Assembly: GCF_041060425.1 (NCBI RefSeq)
Contig: NZ_JAULBC010000002.1
Span: 1,178,001-1,242,000 of the forward strand
From: Danxiaibacter flavus
Lineage (GTDB): Bacteria > Bacteroidota > Bacteroidia > Chitinophagales > Chitinophagaceae
Length of the DNA stretch: 64,000 nucleotides
Reading direction: 5' to 3'
Shown: positions 38,077 through 46,871 of the stretch, in pieces
How positions within the stretch are numbered: the first letter of the stretch is position 1
How the letters are laid out: each line of letters starts with the position of its first letter
Notes under the pieces: generated by a model
The model's input: the letters and a program-made list of their open reading frames with translations, nothing else
The model's database searches: none
Told to the model about the DNA's origin: nothing
Position numbers and translations under genes: made by a program

Positions 38077-39312
38077 CTATCTATTAGTATGGTTTGATGC
38101 AATTGCTTTTGCAGCAATAAACCCGCTGGTCCAGGCGTGCTGAAAATTAAAGCCACCGGTAATGCCATCCACATCCATTATCTCACCGGCAAAGAACAAA
38201 CCCGGCATGATCTTGCTCTGCATGGTGTTCACATCTATTTCAGAGAGTTTGATGCCACCACATGTGACAAATTCCTCTTTAAAGGTCGTCTTACCATTCA
38301 CCTCGAAAGATTGCGATACCAAATGTTGTATAAGCTTATTTTGCTGAGAAGAACCAAGACTTCCCCATTTAACATCATCACCAATACCGCATTGTTGTAA
38401 AAGGTATTGCCACAACCGGTTTGGTAAACCGAATGGATTTTTATTGTGAACCACTTGTGCTGATAGCCTGTTTCTCAATGAACTCCATTCATTACGCAAG
38501 TCCTGTTCATTATACTGAGGAACCCAGTTTACCGTAATATTGAAGCGATAATTTTTCTCGGCAAGAATTCTGGCGCCCCAGGCTGATGTACGCAGTACAA
38601 CCGGCCCGCTCATGCCCCAGTGTGTTATTAATAAGGGACCTTCTTCATGCAGTTTAGTTCCGGCAACTTTTACTACCGCTTCTTCAACGCTTACCCCCAT
38701 CAACTGCGTAATGGTATTTCCCGGCATATTGAAAGTAAACAAAGAAGGCACCGGACTTTCAATTGAATGACCGGTTGCTTTTAACCAGTCAAATTGCAGC
38801 GTTTTAGGAAATCCGCCGCAGGCGATACATAGATAATCAGTTTCGAACTTACGGCCATCATTAAGGTCTAATAAAAAGCGCCCTGCAGGTTTCGTTACCT
38901 GTCTCACATCTGCATTCATCACAATTTCAATCCTGTGTTTATCGGCTTCGCGCAAGAGGCAGTCAATAATTGTCTGCGAGTTATCTGTAACAGGAAACAT
39001 TCTACCGTCGCCTTCCGTTTTCAATCTTACGCCACGTTCCTCAAACCATTTGACCGTATCATTTGTATTGAACCAGTGAAATGCTTTTTTTAGAAAATTA
39101 ACTCCGCGTGGATACCGCTTAACAAGCTCCGGAATTTCAAAACACGCGTGCGTCGTGTTGCATCTGCCGCCACCACTCACCTTAACTTTCGAAAGAAGCT
39201 TGCTACTTTTTTCTACGATTATCACCTCCAACGCCGGGTTCATCCTTGCAGCATTAACTGCACAGAAAAAACCGGCTGCCCCTCCTCCTATTACAATTAG
39301 TCGCTTTTGCAT
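38077..39312 (-). CDS. BaiN/HI0933-family FAD-dependent oxidoreductase
   Basis: 411 residues with an N-terminal FAD-binding GxGxxG (VIGGGAAGFFCAVNAARM), the KVSGGGRCN segment diagnostic for the HI0933/YhiN family, and a C-terminal FAGEIMDVDGITGGFNFQ box that closes the FAD site. E. coli YhiN is the familiar member. The substrate is unknown for most of the family; the bile-acid role of BaiN should not be carried over. It follows map by 93 bases on the same strand and is probably the last gene of that transcript. Confidence 0.88.
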   Translation of the reverse strand: MQKRLIVIGGGAAGFFCAVNAARMNPALEVIIVEKSSKLLSKVKVSGGGRCNTTHACFEIPELVKRYPRGVNFLKKAFHWFNTNDTVKWFEERGVRLKTEGDGRMFPVTDNSQTIIDCLLREADKHRIEIVMNADVRQVTKPAGRFLLDLNDGRKFETDYLCIACGGFPKTLQFDWLKATGHSIESPVPSLFTFNMPGNTITQLMGVSVEEAVVKVAGTKLHEEGPLLITHWGMSGPVVLRTSAWGARILAEKNYRFNITVNWVPQYNEQDLRNEWSSLRNRLSAQVVHNKNPFGLPNRLWQYLLQQCGIGDDVKWGSLGSSQQNKLIQHLVSQSFEVNGKTTFKEEFVTCGGIKLSEIDVNTMQSKIMPGLFFAGEIMDVDGITGGFNFQHAWTSGFIAAKAIASNHTNR

Positions 39313-39324
39313 TCAATCTGGTTA

Positions 39325-39405
39325 CAAATTCAAAAGTCAAAATTCAAAAGTCTAAACCTTTGCATCGGTCTTTCAACTTTTGAATTTTGACTTTTGAGTT
39401 TTGAC
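39325..39405. repeat. Word-type repeats (TCAAAAGTCAAAATTC) between map and the flavoprotein gene
   Basis: Forward words AATTCAAAAGTCAAAATTC at 39328-39350 face reverse-complement words (TTTTGAATTTTGACTTTTG) at 39379-39405. The two blocks can pair into a long AT-rich hairpin in the 93-base gap. Confidence 0.7.
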
Positions 39406-40206
39406 TTAATAAGTTGTGTTTAAATTCGGATTTGTCTTTTCAGCAGCTTCGATGATGCTGTAATCAGATAAGATCAATGCTTTGCCTTTTTTTACGCAAA
39501 CGTTGTGTTCAAAATGCACCGAAGGTTTTCCATCTCTTGTCTTCACTGTCCAGCCGTCATCTTCAGTATACACATCCTTTGCCCCCATATTGATCATCGG
39601 TTCAATGGCCAAAACAACGTTTTCTTTCAGCTTAGGACCAGTTCCGCGTTTACCAAAATTAGGAACCTGCGGATCTTCATGCATGCGGCGACCAATACCA
39701 TGACCAACCAGCTCTCTTACAACTCCATATCCATGTTTCTTTTCAGTATAATCCTGAATTGCGAAAGCAATATCACCAATCCTGTTTCCAATAATTGCTT
39801 TTTCTATTCCCTTTGCCAGTGAATCTTTTGTCACACGTACCAGTTGCAGCACTTCCGGGGTTGCTTCACCTAAAACAAATGTGTAGGCGTGCTCGCCAAC
39901 AAAGCCATTCCTGGTGAAACCCGCATCAATAGAAACAATATCACCTTCTTTCAGCGCCACATTGTTCGGAAAGCCATGAACCACAACATCATTTACCGAA
40001 GCACAAATGCTGTACGGATATCCGTTGTAGTTTAGGAAAGATGGAATGCCCTTGTTGTCCAGGATCATTGTTTTACACATCTGATCAATCTGCAAAGTGG
40101 TCATTCCCGGTTTCAAAACTTTTGCAACTTCAGCAAGCATTTTACTTACCTGGGTTGCATTTTCCTTCATAATTGCTATCTCAGCCTCTGTTTTATATAT
40201 AATCAT
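39406..40206 (-). CDS. map: Type I methionine aminopeptidase
   Basis: Removes the N-terminal methionine from new proteins. From the ATG at 40206 it has 266 residues beginning MIIYKTEAEI, as in relatives; an ATG 21 bases further out is less likely because AGGAGA lies between the two. Metal ligands by alignment to E. coli: D94 (SIDAG), E105 (GFVGEHAYTF), H169 (VGHGIG), E202 (AIEPM), E233 (HFEHN); H77 (VHGFPN) is also present. Position 105 is Asp in the well-known enzymes, so Glu here is notable (see findings). It follows secY in the usual order, but after a strong hairpin. Confidence 0.93.
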   Translation of the reverse strand: MIIYKTEAEIAIMKENATQVSKMLAEVAKVLKPGMTTLQIDQMCKTMILDNKGIPSFLNYNGYPYSICASVNDVVVHGFPNNVALKEGDIVSIDAGFTRNGFVGEHAYTFVLGEATPEVLQLVRVTKDSLAKGIEKAIIGNRIGDIAFAIQDYTEKKHGYGVVRELVGHGIGRRMHEDPQVPNFGKRGTGPKLKENVVLAIEPMINMGAKDVYTEDDGWTVKTRDGKPSVHFEHNVCVKKGKALILSDYSIIEAAEKTNPNLNTTY

Positions 40207-40237
40207 GCCGTTAAATCTCCTGCTCATTTAAAAATTT

Positions 40238-40268
40238 ATGCCGGCAAATTTAATCATATTTCCGGCAT
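40238..40268 (-). promoter_or_regulatory. Candidate map promoter inside an inverted repeat
   Basis: The minus strand reads TAAATTTG at 40245-40252, an exact TAnnTTTG -7 box. It is framed by ATGCCGG (40238-40244) and CCGGCAT (40262-40268), a perfect 7-base inverted repeat. The layout resembles an operator over a promoter, but no regulator is known. Confidence 0.4.
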
Positions 40269-40280
40269 TCTCTAAAAGCA

Positions 40281-40311
40281 AAAACCTGTCAGTTAATGGC
40301 TGACAGGTTTT
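40281..40311. terminator. Terminator between secY and map
   Basis: AAAACCTGTCAG and CTGACAGGTTTT form a perfect 12-base stem with a 7-base loop; on the minus strand it is followed by TGCTTTTAG. It should end the S10-spc transcript after secY. Confidence 0.8.
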
Positions 40312-40342
40312 CGTTTATATCGGGTGTATTACACTTCGTTAA

Positions 40343-41689
40343 TTAGTAGCTCGCTTGTGTAGTTGTTTGTCTACCCTGAACACGTCCACCTTTCATCAAT
40401 CCATCATATTGACGCATCAACAGGTGAGTTTCAATTTGTTGCAGTGTATCCAAAATAACACCAACCATGATCAGCAAAGAAGTACCACCGAAGAAAGTAC
40501 TGAATGACTGAGTAACACCTAAACGCTGAGCGAAACCAGGTAAAATACCTACCAGCGCAAGAAATACCGCACCCGGTAAAGTGATTCTATCCATGATCGC
40601 ACCAATGTAATCAGCTGTTGGCTGACCAGGTTTAACACCAGGAATAAATCCGTTGTTACGTTTCAGATCTTCACTCATTTGCTTGGGGTTGAAGATCAAT
40701 GCAGTGTAAAGGAAGGTAAACCCTATCACCATTACTGCATAGATCACCATGTACCAGGCGTTGCTATGATCAGAGAATATTTTCGTAATACCCCCTTTAG
40801 ATTCCAGATTTGTAAAAGAAACCAATGTAGGCAGGAACATGATTGCCTGAGCAAAGATGATCGGCATTACACCAGCACTGTTCACTTTCAAGGGAAGGAA
40901 CTGTCTCGCACCACCAAATTGTCTGTTGCCAATAATTTGTTTTGCGTAGTTCACAGGAATTTTTCTAACACCCTGAACAAGGATGATCAATCCCATGATG
41001 ATCGCGATAAGAATAGCAACTTCAATTAAGAAGATCAACAATCCACCACCGCCTTTAGCTTGTTTTGCACCAAACTCCTGGATGATTGATTTTGGAAGGC
41101 GGGCAAGGATACCAACCATGATGATGATAGAAGTACCGTTACCTAAGCCTTTATCCTGGATCTTTTCACCCAACCACATTACAAACAAAGTACCTGCGGT
41201 TAAAACAATAATGGTAGAAACAAAGAAATAGCTACTATAAGCAGGAATCAGCGCTTCCTGGTATCCCGGGCTCTTTAAGTACGCAACGTAAGCACCAGCC
41301 TGGAAGATTGTCACAAGAACAGTCAGGTAACGAGTCCACTGATTGATCTTTTTGCGGCCGCTATCACCTTCTTTCTGCACTTTCTGTAACTGAGGAACCA
41401 GGATGGTCATCAGCTGCATGAAGATAGACGCAGAGATGTATGGCATAATTCCTAAAGCAAGAATAGAAGCCTGGGAGAATGCGCCACCAGCAAAGGTGTC
41501 AAACAAGCCCAGCAAGCCATTTTTACTTGCATTAGCAGCAGCTGTCTCAATTTTATTAGGATCGATACCCGGTAATACGATATGAGTACCGAATCTGTAA
41601 ACCAACACTAAGCCCAGGGTTACCACTATCTTGGTACGTAACTCCTCAATGCTCCATATGTTCTTTAAAGTCTGTATTAGCTTTTTCAC
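40343..41689 (-). CDS. secY: Protein translocase channel SecY
   Basis: 448 residues with the ten membrane spans of the SecY channel. Family landmarks include FGTHIVLPGIDPNKI at the start, the plug-region AGGAFSQASILALGIMPYISAS, and the C-terminal loop NNGFIPGVKPGQPTADYI. It pairs functionally with secA at 33.0 kb. It is the last gene of the S10-spc operon before a terminator. Confidence 0.97.
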   Translation of the reverse strand: MKKLIQTLKNIWSIEELRTKIVVTLGLVLVYRFGTHIVLPGIDPNKIETAAANASKNGLLGLFDTFAGGAFSQASILALGIMPYISASIFMQLMTILVPQLQKVQKEGDSGRKKINQWTRYLTVLVTIFQAGAYVAYLKSPGYQEALIPAYSSYFFVSTIIVLTAGTLFVMWLGEKIQDKGLGNGTSIIIMVGILARLPKSIIQEFGAKQAKGGGGLLIFLIEVAILIAIIMGLIILVQGVRKIPVNYAKQIIGNRQFGGARQFLPLKVNSAGVMPIIFAQAIMFLPTLVSFTNLESKGGITKIFSDHSNAWYMVIYAVMVIGFTFLYTALIFNPKQMSEDLKRNNGFIPGVKPGQPTADYIGAIMDRITLPGAVFLALVGILPGFAQRLGVTQSFSTFFGGTSLLIMVGVILDTLQQIETHLLMRQYDGLMKGGRVQGRQTTTQASY

Positions 41690-41762
41690 GTGACAGAGGT
41701 TAATAAGTGATTTTTAGACAAAAAGACGCACCCGGAGATGCGCCTAACAAATATCGTCTTTT

Positions 41763-42233
41763 TTATTTTAAAACTTCAACACTTCCGCCAGCCGCTTCAA
41801 TAGCAGATTTTGCTTTTTCGCTAACAGCATTTACCTTAAATGTAAGTTTAGTTTTCAATTCACCATTGCCTAACACTTTCACTTTATCGGTACGGGAAAT
41901 TAAACCATTGATGTACAGGTTCTCAAGGCTGATTTCAGTGAATCCGTATTTGTCAGCCAGCTCTTCGATCTGACCGATGTTGAATACTCTGAATTCAACG
42001 CGGTTACCGTTTTTGAAACCACGTTTAGGGATACGACGCTGAATTGGCATCTGACCACCTTCGTGTGCGTTCTTACGCTGATAACCGGCACGGCTCTGCC
42101 CACCTTTGTTACCTTTTGTAGAAGTTCCACCTTTACCGGAAGCTTCACCACGACCTAAACGTTTTTCTTTGTGTACGGAACCTGCTGCAGGTTGTAAATT
42201 GTGTAGTTTCATAACTCTTGATTTTTTACTCAA
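41763..42233 (-). CDS. rplO: 50S ribosomal protein L15
   Basis: 156 residues with the Gly/Lys-rich N-terminal extension that threads into 23S rRNA (KRLGRGEASGKGGTSTKGNK) and the C-terminal fold. It lies between rpmD and secY as expected. The 107-base gap before it holds a long inverted repeat. Confidence 0.96.
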   Translation of the reverse strand: MSKKSRVMKLHNLQPAAGSVHKEKRLGRGEASGKGGTSTKGNKGGQSRAGYQRKNAHEGGQMPIQRRIPKRGFKNGNRVEFRVFNIGQIEELADKYGFTEISLENLYINGLISRTDKVKVLGNGELKTKLTFKVNAVSEKAKSAIEAAGGSVEVLK

Positions 42234-42276
42234 CGGGGAATCGCCCCTCGCTTTTGTTTAATGGATTGCGAAAATA

Positions 42277-42332
42277 GTAAAATGCTAAATGCAATGCGAA
42301 ATTAAATTCACATTAAGCATTTAGCATTTTAC
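42277..42332 (-). other. 16-base perfect inverted repeat inside the spc operon
   Basis: GTAAAATGCTAAATGC (42277-42292) and GCATTTAGCATTTTAC (42317-42332) are exact reverse complements with a 24-base loop. AATG/CATT inside the loop can extend the stem past a two-base bulge. It starts 8 bases after the rpmD stop and precedes rplO by about 45 bases. It has no strong T-run, so a processing or attenuation role is as likely as termination. Confidence 0.8.
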
Positions 42333-42340
42333 TTATTCAA

Positions 42341-42523
42341 TTAAGCTAACTCTTCAACTTTCACCAGGTGGTTAACTTTAGTAACCATACCCAGGATCTG
42401 TGGAGTTGCTTCAACTTCTTTAGATGCGTTCAACTTTGTCAAACCCAGCGCTTTCAAAGTTAATTTTTGACGCTCAGGTCTGTCGATAGCGCTCTTAACC
42501 TGTGTTATTTTAATCTTTTTCAT
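42341..42523 (-). CDS. rpmD: 50S ribosomal protein L30
   Basis: 60 residues, normal for bacterial L30. It begins KKIKITQVKSAIDRPERQ and contains the ALGL.KLN segment that contacts rRNA. Its place between rpsE and rplO confirms it. Confidence 0.95.
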   Translation of the reverse strand: MKKIKITQVKSAIDRPERQKLTLKALGLTKLNASKEVEATPQILGMVTKVNHLVKVEELA

Positions 42524-42609
42524 AAACCTCGTTCCGCTTTTGAGCGAACCATTTAAGTTGTGAAAATATATTTATTGCTTACATGAAATGCTTGCGCAAA
42601 ACATGATGA

Positions 42610-43131
42610 TTATCCCTGGAATACTTTACCCAATTTCAGGTTGCGGTTTTTAGCAACTTCAACTGGTTCGCGTAAAAGGGTTAACGCTTTAATGGTAGCT
42701 TTTACTACGTTGTGAGGATTTGCAGAACCCAGGTTCTTAGCCAGAACGTCTGTAAGACCTACACTTTCCAATACAGCACGCATGCTTCCACCAGCAAGTA
42801 CACCAGTACCGTGTGCTGCAGGTTTAATCATAACTTTTGCTGCACCTTCTTTAGCCCACTGATCGTGAGGAATAGTGCCATGAATAACAGGTATTTTAAC
42901 CAGGTTCTTCTTAGCATCTTCGATGCCTTTAGTGATAGCTTCCTGAACTTCTTTGGCTTTACCTAAACCCTGACCAACAACACCGTTTTCATTACCCACT
43001 ACTACTAAAGCAGAGAAACTGAATGTACGACCACCTTTTGTTGTTTTTACAACGCGATTGATGGCAACTACTTTTTCTTTTAATTCCATCTCTCCGCCGG
43101 CTTTCACTTTATTTGCGTTTACTTTAGCCAT
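42610..43131 (-). CDS. rpsE: 30S ribosomal protein S5
   Basis: 173 residues. The double-stranded-RNA-binding-like N-terminal domain reads LKEKVVAINRVVKTTKGGR and the C-terminal domain has GTGVLAGGSMRAVLES and SANPHNVVKATI. S5 helps set decoding accuracy. Gene order rplR-rpsE-rpmD is standard. Confidence 0.97.
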   Translation of the reverse strand: MAKVNANKVKAGGEMELKEKVVAINRVVKTTKGGRTFSFSALVVVGNENGVVGQGLGKAKEVQEAITKGIEDAKKNLVKIPVIHGTIPHDQWAKEGAAKVMIKPAAHGTGVLAGGSMRAVLESVGLTDVLAKNLGSANPHNVVKATIKALTLLREPVEVAKNRNLKLGKVFQG

Positions 43132-43159
43132 TGTATCTTTTAATTAGATAATGTTTAAA

Positions 43160-43513
43160 TTAGAATTTAAGACCTGCTTCTCTTGCTGCTTCAGCAACAG
43201 CCTTAACACGGCCATGATATAAGTAACCACCGCGGTCAAAAACAACAGTAGTAATTCCCAGTTCTTGTGCTTTACGCGCAATAGCAGCACCAACCAATTT
43301 GCTCTTTTCAGTCTTAGGTGCTTTTTGAGCCTGGATATCTTTATCTTTTGATGAAGCTGATGCAAGGGTAGCACCGTTAACATCATCAATTAACTGAACA
43401 TATATTTCGGTATTGCTACGAAATACAGACAACCTTGGTTTACCGGCAGCACCAGCAATTTTTTTGCGGATGTTGTAGCGGATCTTTTGTCTTCTTAGAA
43501 CTTTAGCGTCCAT
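43160..43513 (-). CDS. rplR: 50S ribosomal protein L18
   Basis: 117 residues; it binds 5S rRNA. Recognised by RKKIAGAAGKPRLSVFRSN at the start and FDRGGYLYHGRVKAVAEAAR at the end. The overlapping minus-frame 43144-43389 is a shadow. Confidence 0.96.
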   Translation of the reverse strand: MDAKVLRRQKIRYNIRKKIAGAAGKPRLSVFRSNTEIYVQLIDDVNGATLASASSKDKDIQAQKAPKTEKSKLVGAAIARKAQELGITTVVFDRGGYLYHGRVKAVAEAAREAGLKF

Positions 43514-43569
43514 TATGATTTATTTTAGATTCCCCGTTAGCTGAACTGCCGGAGAAATGTTCATTTTAA

Positions 43570-44124
43570 TTATTTACCAGCAGCTTTACCAGCTTTACGA
43601 CGAATAACTTCATTGCTGTATTTAACACCTTTACCTTTGTAAGGCTCTGGTTTACGCAGGCTGCGAATTTTAGCGGCTACCTGACCAAGCAATTGCTTGT
43701 CAATACCTTCCAGAGAGATCTTAGGATTCTGACCTTTTTCTGTAACAGTAGCTACTTTTAATTCTTTAGGTACTTCGAAAATAATATTGTGAGAGTAACC
43801 TAATGCAAGATCAAGCGTATTGCCCTGGTTTGAAGCTTTATAACCCACACCCACTAACTCAAGATTTTTTGTATAACCTTCAGTAACACCTTTTACCAGG
43901 TTCGCAACCAATGCACGATATAGGCCATGCATAGCGCGGTGACGGATCTGATCTGTAGGACGGGTAACATTTACAGCACCGTCTTTAACTTCTACAGTGA
44001 TATCCCTGTCAATTGATTCTTTTAATTCACCCTTAGGACCTTTTACGGTAACAATGTTATCCTTACCTACAGTAACTGTTACGCCGGCAGGGATTGTTAT
44101 CGGTTTTTTACCTACACGAGACAT
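43570..44124 (-). CDS. rplF: 50S ribosomal protein L6
   Basis: 184 residues with the two duplicated L6 folds. It starts SRVGKKPITIPAGVTV and has the signature PEPYKGKGVKYSNEVIRRKA near the end. It sits in the GTPase-associated region of the large subunit. A 148-base gap precedes it after rpsH; no gene is in that gap. Confidence 0.97.
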   Translation of the reverse strand: MSRVGKKPITIPAGVTVTVGKDNIVTVKGPKGELKESIDRDITVEVKDGAVNVTRPTDQIRHRAMHGLYRALVANLVKGVTEGYTKNLELVGVGYKASNQGNTLDLALGYSHNIIFEVPKELKVATVTEKGQNPKISLEGIDKQLLGQVAAKIRSLRKPEPYKGKGVKYSNEVIRRKAGKAAGK

Positions 44125-44272
44125 AATTAGAAATTTTAATTATTAAAACTGTTTTTGAAAATGTGCAGGCTCCATGTGTTCAGTTCCGCGTAGAAAACTT
44201 AATTATCCTGAAACCTGTATAAAAATCGGAGAACCATTTTCAGCAATTCTCCGACAATTCGTTTATCTGCTA

Positions 44273-44671
44273 TTAGTAGATGTAGCAAAGAACTTCACCA
44301 CCAACATTCTGAGCTTTTGCCTGTTTGTCAGTCATAACACCTTTAGATGTGCTCAGGATAGCGATACCTAAACCACCGATAACTCTTTTGAAGTCAGTTG
44401 GTTTTGCGTACTGGCGAAGACCTGGACGGCTAACTCTTTCCAGAGAGCGGATAGCAGGCTGTTTGCTCTGAACATCATATTTCAAAGCTATTTTGATCAA
44501 ACCTTGTTTGCTATCCTCTTCAAATTTGTACTTAAGGATATAGCCCTGTTCGTACAGAATTTCAGTGATACGCTTCTTTAAGTTAGAAGCTGGTATTTCT
44601 ACTATTCTGTGACCAGCAAGTTGTGCGTTACGAATCCTTGTCAGGAAGTCTGCTATAGGATCAGTTACCAT
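44273..44671 (-). CDS. rpsH: 30S ribosomal protein S8
   Basis: 132 residues beginning TDPIADFLTRIRNAQLAGH, with the C-terminal RNA-binding signature ILSTSKGVMTDKQAKA. In E. coli S8 represses its own operon by binding spc mRNA near rplE; whether that holds here is unknown. Confidence 0.97.
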   Translation of the reverse strand: MVTDPIADFLTRIRNAQLAGHRIVEIPASNLKKRITEILYEQGYILKYKFEEDSKQGLIKIALKYDVQSKQPAIRSLERVSRPGLRQYAKPTDFKRVIGGLGIAILSTSKGVMTDKQAKAQNVGGEVLCYIY

Positions 44672-44724
44672 AATTATGTTGAATTACTTCTGTTTATAAT
44701 ATTGTTATCACCACTAAGAAAGGA

Positions 44725-44994
44725 TTACCAGCTCGCTTTTTTAACACCTGGGATCTTACCATCCAAAGCCATGTCGCGGAACGTTACCCTGGAAATACCG
44801 AAGTATCTCATATAACCTTTAGGACGCCCTGTTAACTGGCAACGGTTTTTCAAACGAACGGGTGAAGCGTTACGAGGCAGTTTATCTAAAGCTGCATAAT
44901 CTCCTTCTGCTTTTAAAGCAGCACGCTTGTCAGCAAATTTTGCTACTAATGCTTCACGCTTTCTTTGTCTGGCCTTTACTGATTCTTTTGCCAT
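44725..44994 (-). CDS. rpsN: 30S ribosomal protein S14, zinc-independent type
   Basis: 89 residues, the short form. The C-terminal part reads RCQLTGRPKGYMRYFGISR with only one cysteine, so the CxxC zinc ribbon of the C+ type is absent. It lies in the standard rplE-rpsN-rpsH order. Confidence 0.96.
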   Translation of the reverse strand: MAKESVKARQRKREALVAKFADKRAALKAEGDYAALDKLPRNASPVRLKNRCQLTGRPKGYMRYFGISRVTFRDMALDGKIPGVKKASW

Positions 44995-45005
44995 GTGATT
45001 TTATA

Positions 45006-45581
45006 TTAGTTGTTATCCTTTTTAATATTTTTGAACGGTAAGCCCAGTTCTTTCAGTAACTCATATGCTTCTTCGTTGGACTGAGCAGAAGTTACGAAAG
45101 TGATGTCCATACCAGTTATCTTGCTTACTTTATCGATGTCGATTTCAGGGAAGATAATTTGTTCAGTAACACCTAATGTGTAGTTACCACGACCATCAAA
45201 GGCTTTATCGCTAATACCTTTAAAGTCACGAACACGTGGTAATGCTACAGAGATAAGGCGATCAAGAAACTCATACATCTTTACACCGCGTAATGTAACA
45301 CGTGCGCCAATTGGCATGCCTTTACGCAATTTAAAGTTTGAGATATCTTTTTTACTTACTGTAGGTACAGATTTCTGACCAGTGATCATTGTCAATTCTT
45401 CGATAGCAATATCAACTGTTTTTTTATCAGATACAGCGCCGTTAACGCCTCTGTTGATGCATATTTTCTCCAGCTTAGGAGTCTGCATACTGCTTTTGTA
45501 AGCAAATTTTTTCACTAAAGCAGGTACAACTTCTTTAGTGTACTTGTCTGCTAATCTCGGAGTGTATTTTTCGGTACTCAT
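45006..45581 (-). CDS. rplE: 50S ribosomal protein L5
   Basis: 191 residues; it binds 5S rRNA and touches the P-site tRNA. Landmarks are KLEKICINRGVN, GQKSVPTVSKKDISNFKLR and GRGNYTLGVTEQIIFPEI. Its ATG overlaps the rplX stop by one base (TAATG), which suggests translational coupling. Confidence 0.97.
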   Translation of the reverse strand: MSTEKYTPRLADKYTKEVVPALVKKFAYKSSMQTPKLEKICINRGVNGAVSDKKTVDIAIEELTMITGQKSVPTVSKKDISNFKLRKGMPIGARVTLRGVKMYEFLDRLISVALPRVRDFKGISDKAFDGRGNYTLGVTEQIIFPEIDIDKVSKITGMDITFVTSAQSNEEAYELLKELGLPFKNIKKDNN

Positions 45582-45919
45582 TATTTAATGGCCTCCCCGG
45601 ATTTTTTAGATATACGAACTAGTTTACCATTTTCCCTGGTGCGTTTTACCTTTGCGGGTGCGCCTGCTTTTGCATCCCACAACATAACGTTGCTAATGCT
45701 GATAGGAGCTTCCTTCTTTACAATACCGCCCCTGGTGTTCTGGGCAGAAGGCTTAGTGTGTTTAGTAATAATATTCACACCTTCAACCACAACGCGGCCT
45801 TTGTCGATAACAACTTCAAGCACTTTACGAGGCTTTTTGTTGTCTTTATCATCTCCGGCAATCACTACTACAGTATCGCCTTTTTTGATATTGTATTTAG
45901 GTTTAAATCTGTTGCTCAT
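45581..45919 (-). CDS. rplX: 50S ribosomal protein L24
   Basis: 112 residues with a KOW motif at the start (KKGDTVVVIAGDDKD) and the conserved GVNIITKHTKP loop. L24 starts assembly of the large subunit. It overlaps rplE by one base. The 129-base gap upstream may hold a secondary promoter. Confidence 0.97.
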   Translation of the reverse strand: MSNRFKPKYNIKKGDTVVVIAGDDKDNKKPRKVLEVVIDKGRVVVEGVNIITKHTKPSAQNTRGGIVKKEAPISISNVMLWDAKAGAPAKVKRTRENGKLVRISKKSGEAIK

Positions 45920-46008
45920 TTTTTTATATTTACGAAGTCAACCTTTTATCTTTATTCAACTTCTTTGAAACAATTACAGCATTAAGCCTTGTTTCCTTTT
46001 TCGGGCGG

Positions 46009-46016
46009 CAAAGGTA
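46009..46016 (-). promoter_or_regulatory. Possible internal promoter before rplX
   Basis: TACCTTTG on the minus strand matches the -7 consensus exactly, 90 bases before rplX. A short hairpin (TACTAT/ATAGTA, 46040-46056) overlaps the rplN stop just upstream. No -33 TTTG at the right distance was seen. Confidence 0.35.
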
Positions 46017-46048
46017 AATCAAAAAATTCACTTACCTGATACTATTTT

Positions 46049-46417
46049 TTATAGTACTTCCGGCGCCAGAGAAATGATTTTCATATATCCTTTATCCCTC
46101 AATTCTCTCGCTACTGGTCCGAAGATACGTGTGCCTCTTGGCTCATCTGAGTTATTGAGTAAAACAACGGCGTTATCATCGAAACGGATATAAGAACCAT
46201 CTTTACGACGTAACTTGTTGGTAGTGCGTACGATAACTGCTTTAGAAACAGTACCTTTTTTAACGCCGCCGCCTGCGATGGCATCTTTTACGGTTACTAC
46301 AATTTTGTCACCTATTTTAGCGTAGTCCTGTCCGGAGTTACCTAAAACCCTGATACACAGTACCTCTTTGGCACCACTGTTATCCGCTACGTTTAATCTG
46401 CTTTCTTGCTGAATCAT
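46049..46417 (-). CDS. rplN: 50S ribosomal protein L14
   Basis: 122 residues, exactly the usual length. It begins MIQQESRLNVADNSGAKEV and has the signature GDKIVVTVKDAIAGGGVKKG. It lies at the subunit interface. The 112-base gap before it contains AGCT-centred words (46430-46523). Confidence 0.97.
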   Translation of the reverse strand: MIQQESRLNVADNSGAKEVLCIRVLGNSGQDYAKIGDKIVVTVKDAIAGGGVKKGTVSKAVIVRTTNKLRRKDGSYIRFDDNAVVLLNNSDEPRGTRIFGPVARELRDKGYMKIISLAPEVL

Positions 46418-46529
46418 TTTACTAAGCTTTTAGCTTTATAGCTGCGAGCAATATGCTCTTAGCGATAATGAATTTGTTCAGAGGCTGAGTGCTCGAAGAC
46501 TATAGCTCAAGCTCACAGCTTAAATAAAA

Positions 46530-46787
46530 TTATTTGGCTTTTTCTACGATCTCCACCAGTCTCCAACGCTTGGTTTTGCTTAAAGGACGAGTTTCCATAA
46601 TCCTTACCACATCACCGATAGTGCACTCATTCTTTTCATCATGAGCATGAAACTTGGTAGTCTTTTTTACGAACTTACCGTAGATAGGGTGTTTTACTTT
46701 TCTCTCAACAGCTACAGTGATGGTTTTTTCCATTTTGTTGCTGCTAACAACCCCAATCCTTGTTTTACGCAAATTTCTTTCGGCCAT
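46530..46787 (-). CDS. rpsQ: 30S ribosomal protein S17
   Basis: 85 residues. RKTRIGVVSSNKMEKTITVA at the start and GDVVRIMETRPLSKTKRWRL near the end are diagnostic. It is an early-assembly protein of the small subunit. Confidence 0.97.
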   Translation of the reverse strand: MAERNLRKTRIGVVSSNKMEKTITVAVERKVKHPIYGKFVKKTTKFHAHDEKNECTIGDVVRIMETRPLSKTKRWRLVEIVEKAK

Positions 46788-46807
46788 TTTTGTTTTTTTT
46801 AGCTTTA

Positions 46808-46825
46808 GCTCCGTTTTTGCGGAGC
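46808..46825 (-). other. Small hairpin between rpsQ and rpmC
   Basis: GCTCCG and CGGAGC flank a TTTTTG loop in the 84-base gap. Too short to be a terminator by itself; a processing or pausing site is possible. Confidence 0.4.
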
Positions 46826-46871
46826 AACTTTATTAATCACCCGAACAGATGTCCTGTTCAAGGTTCACAGC

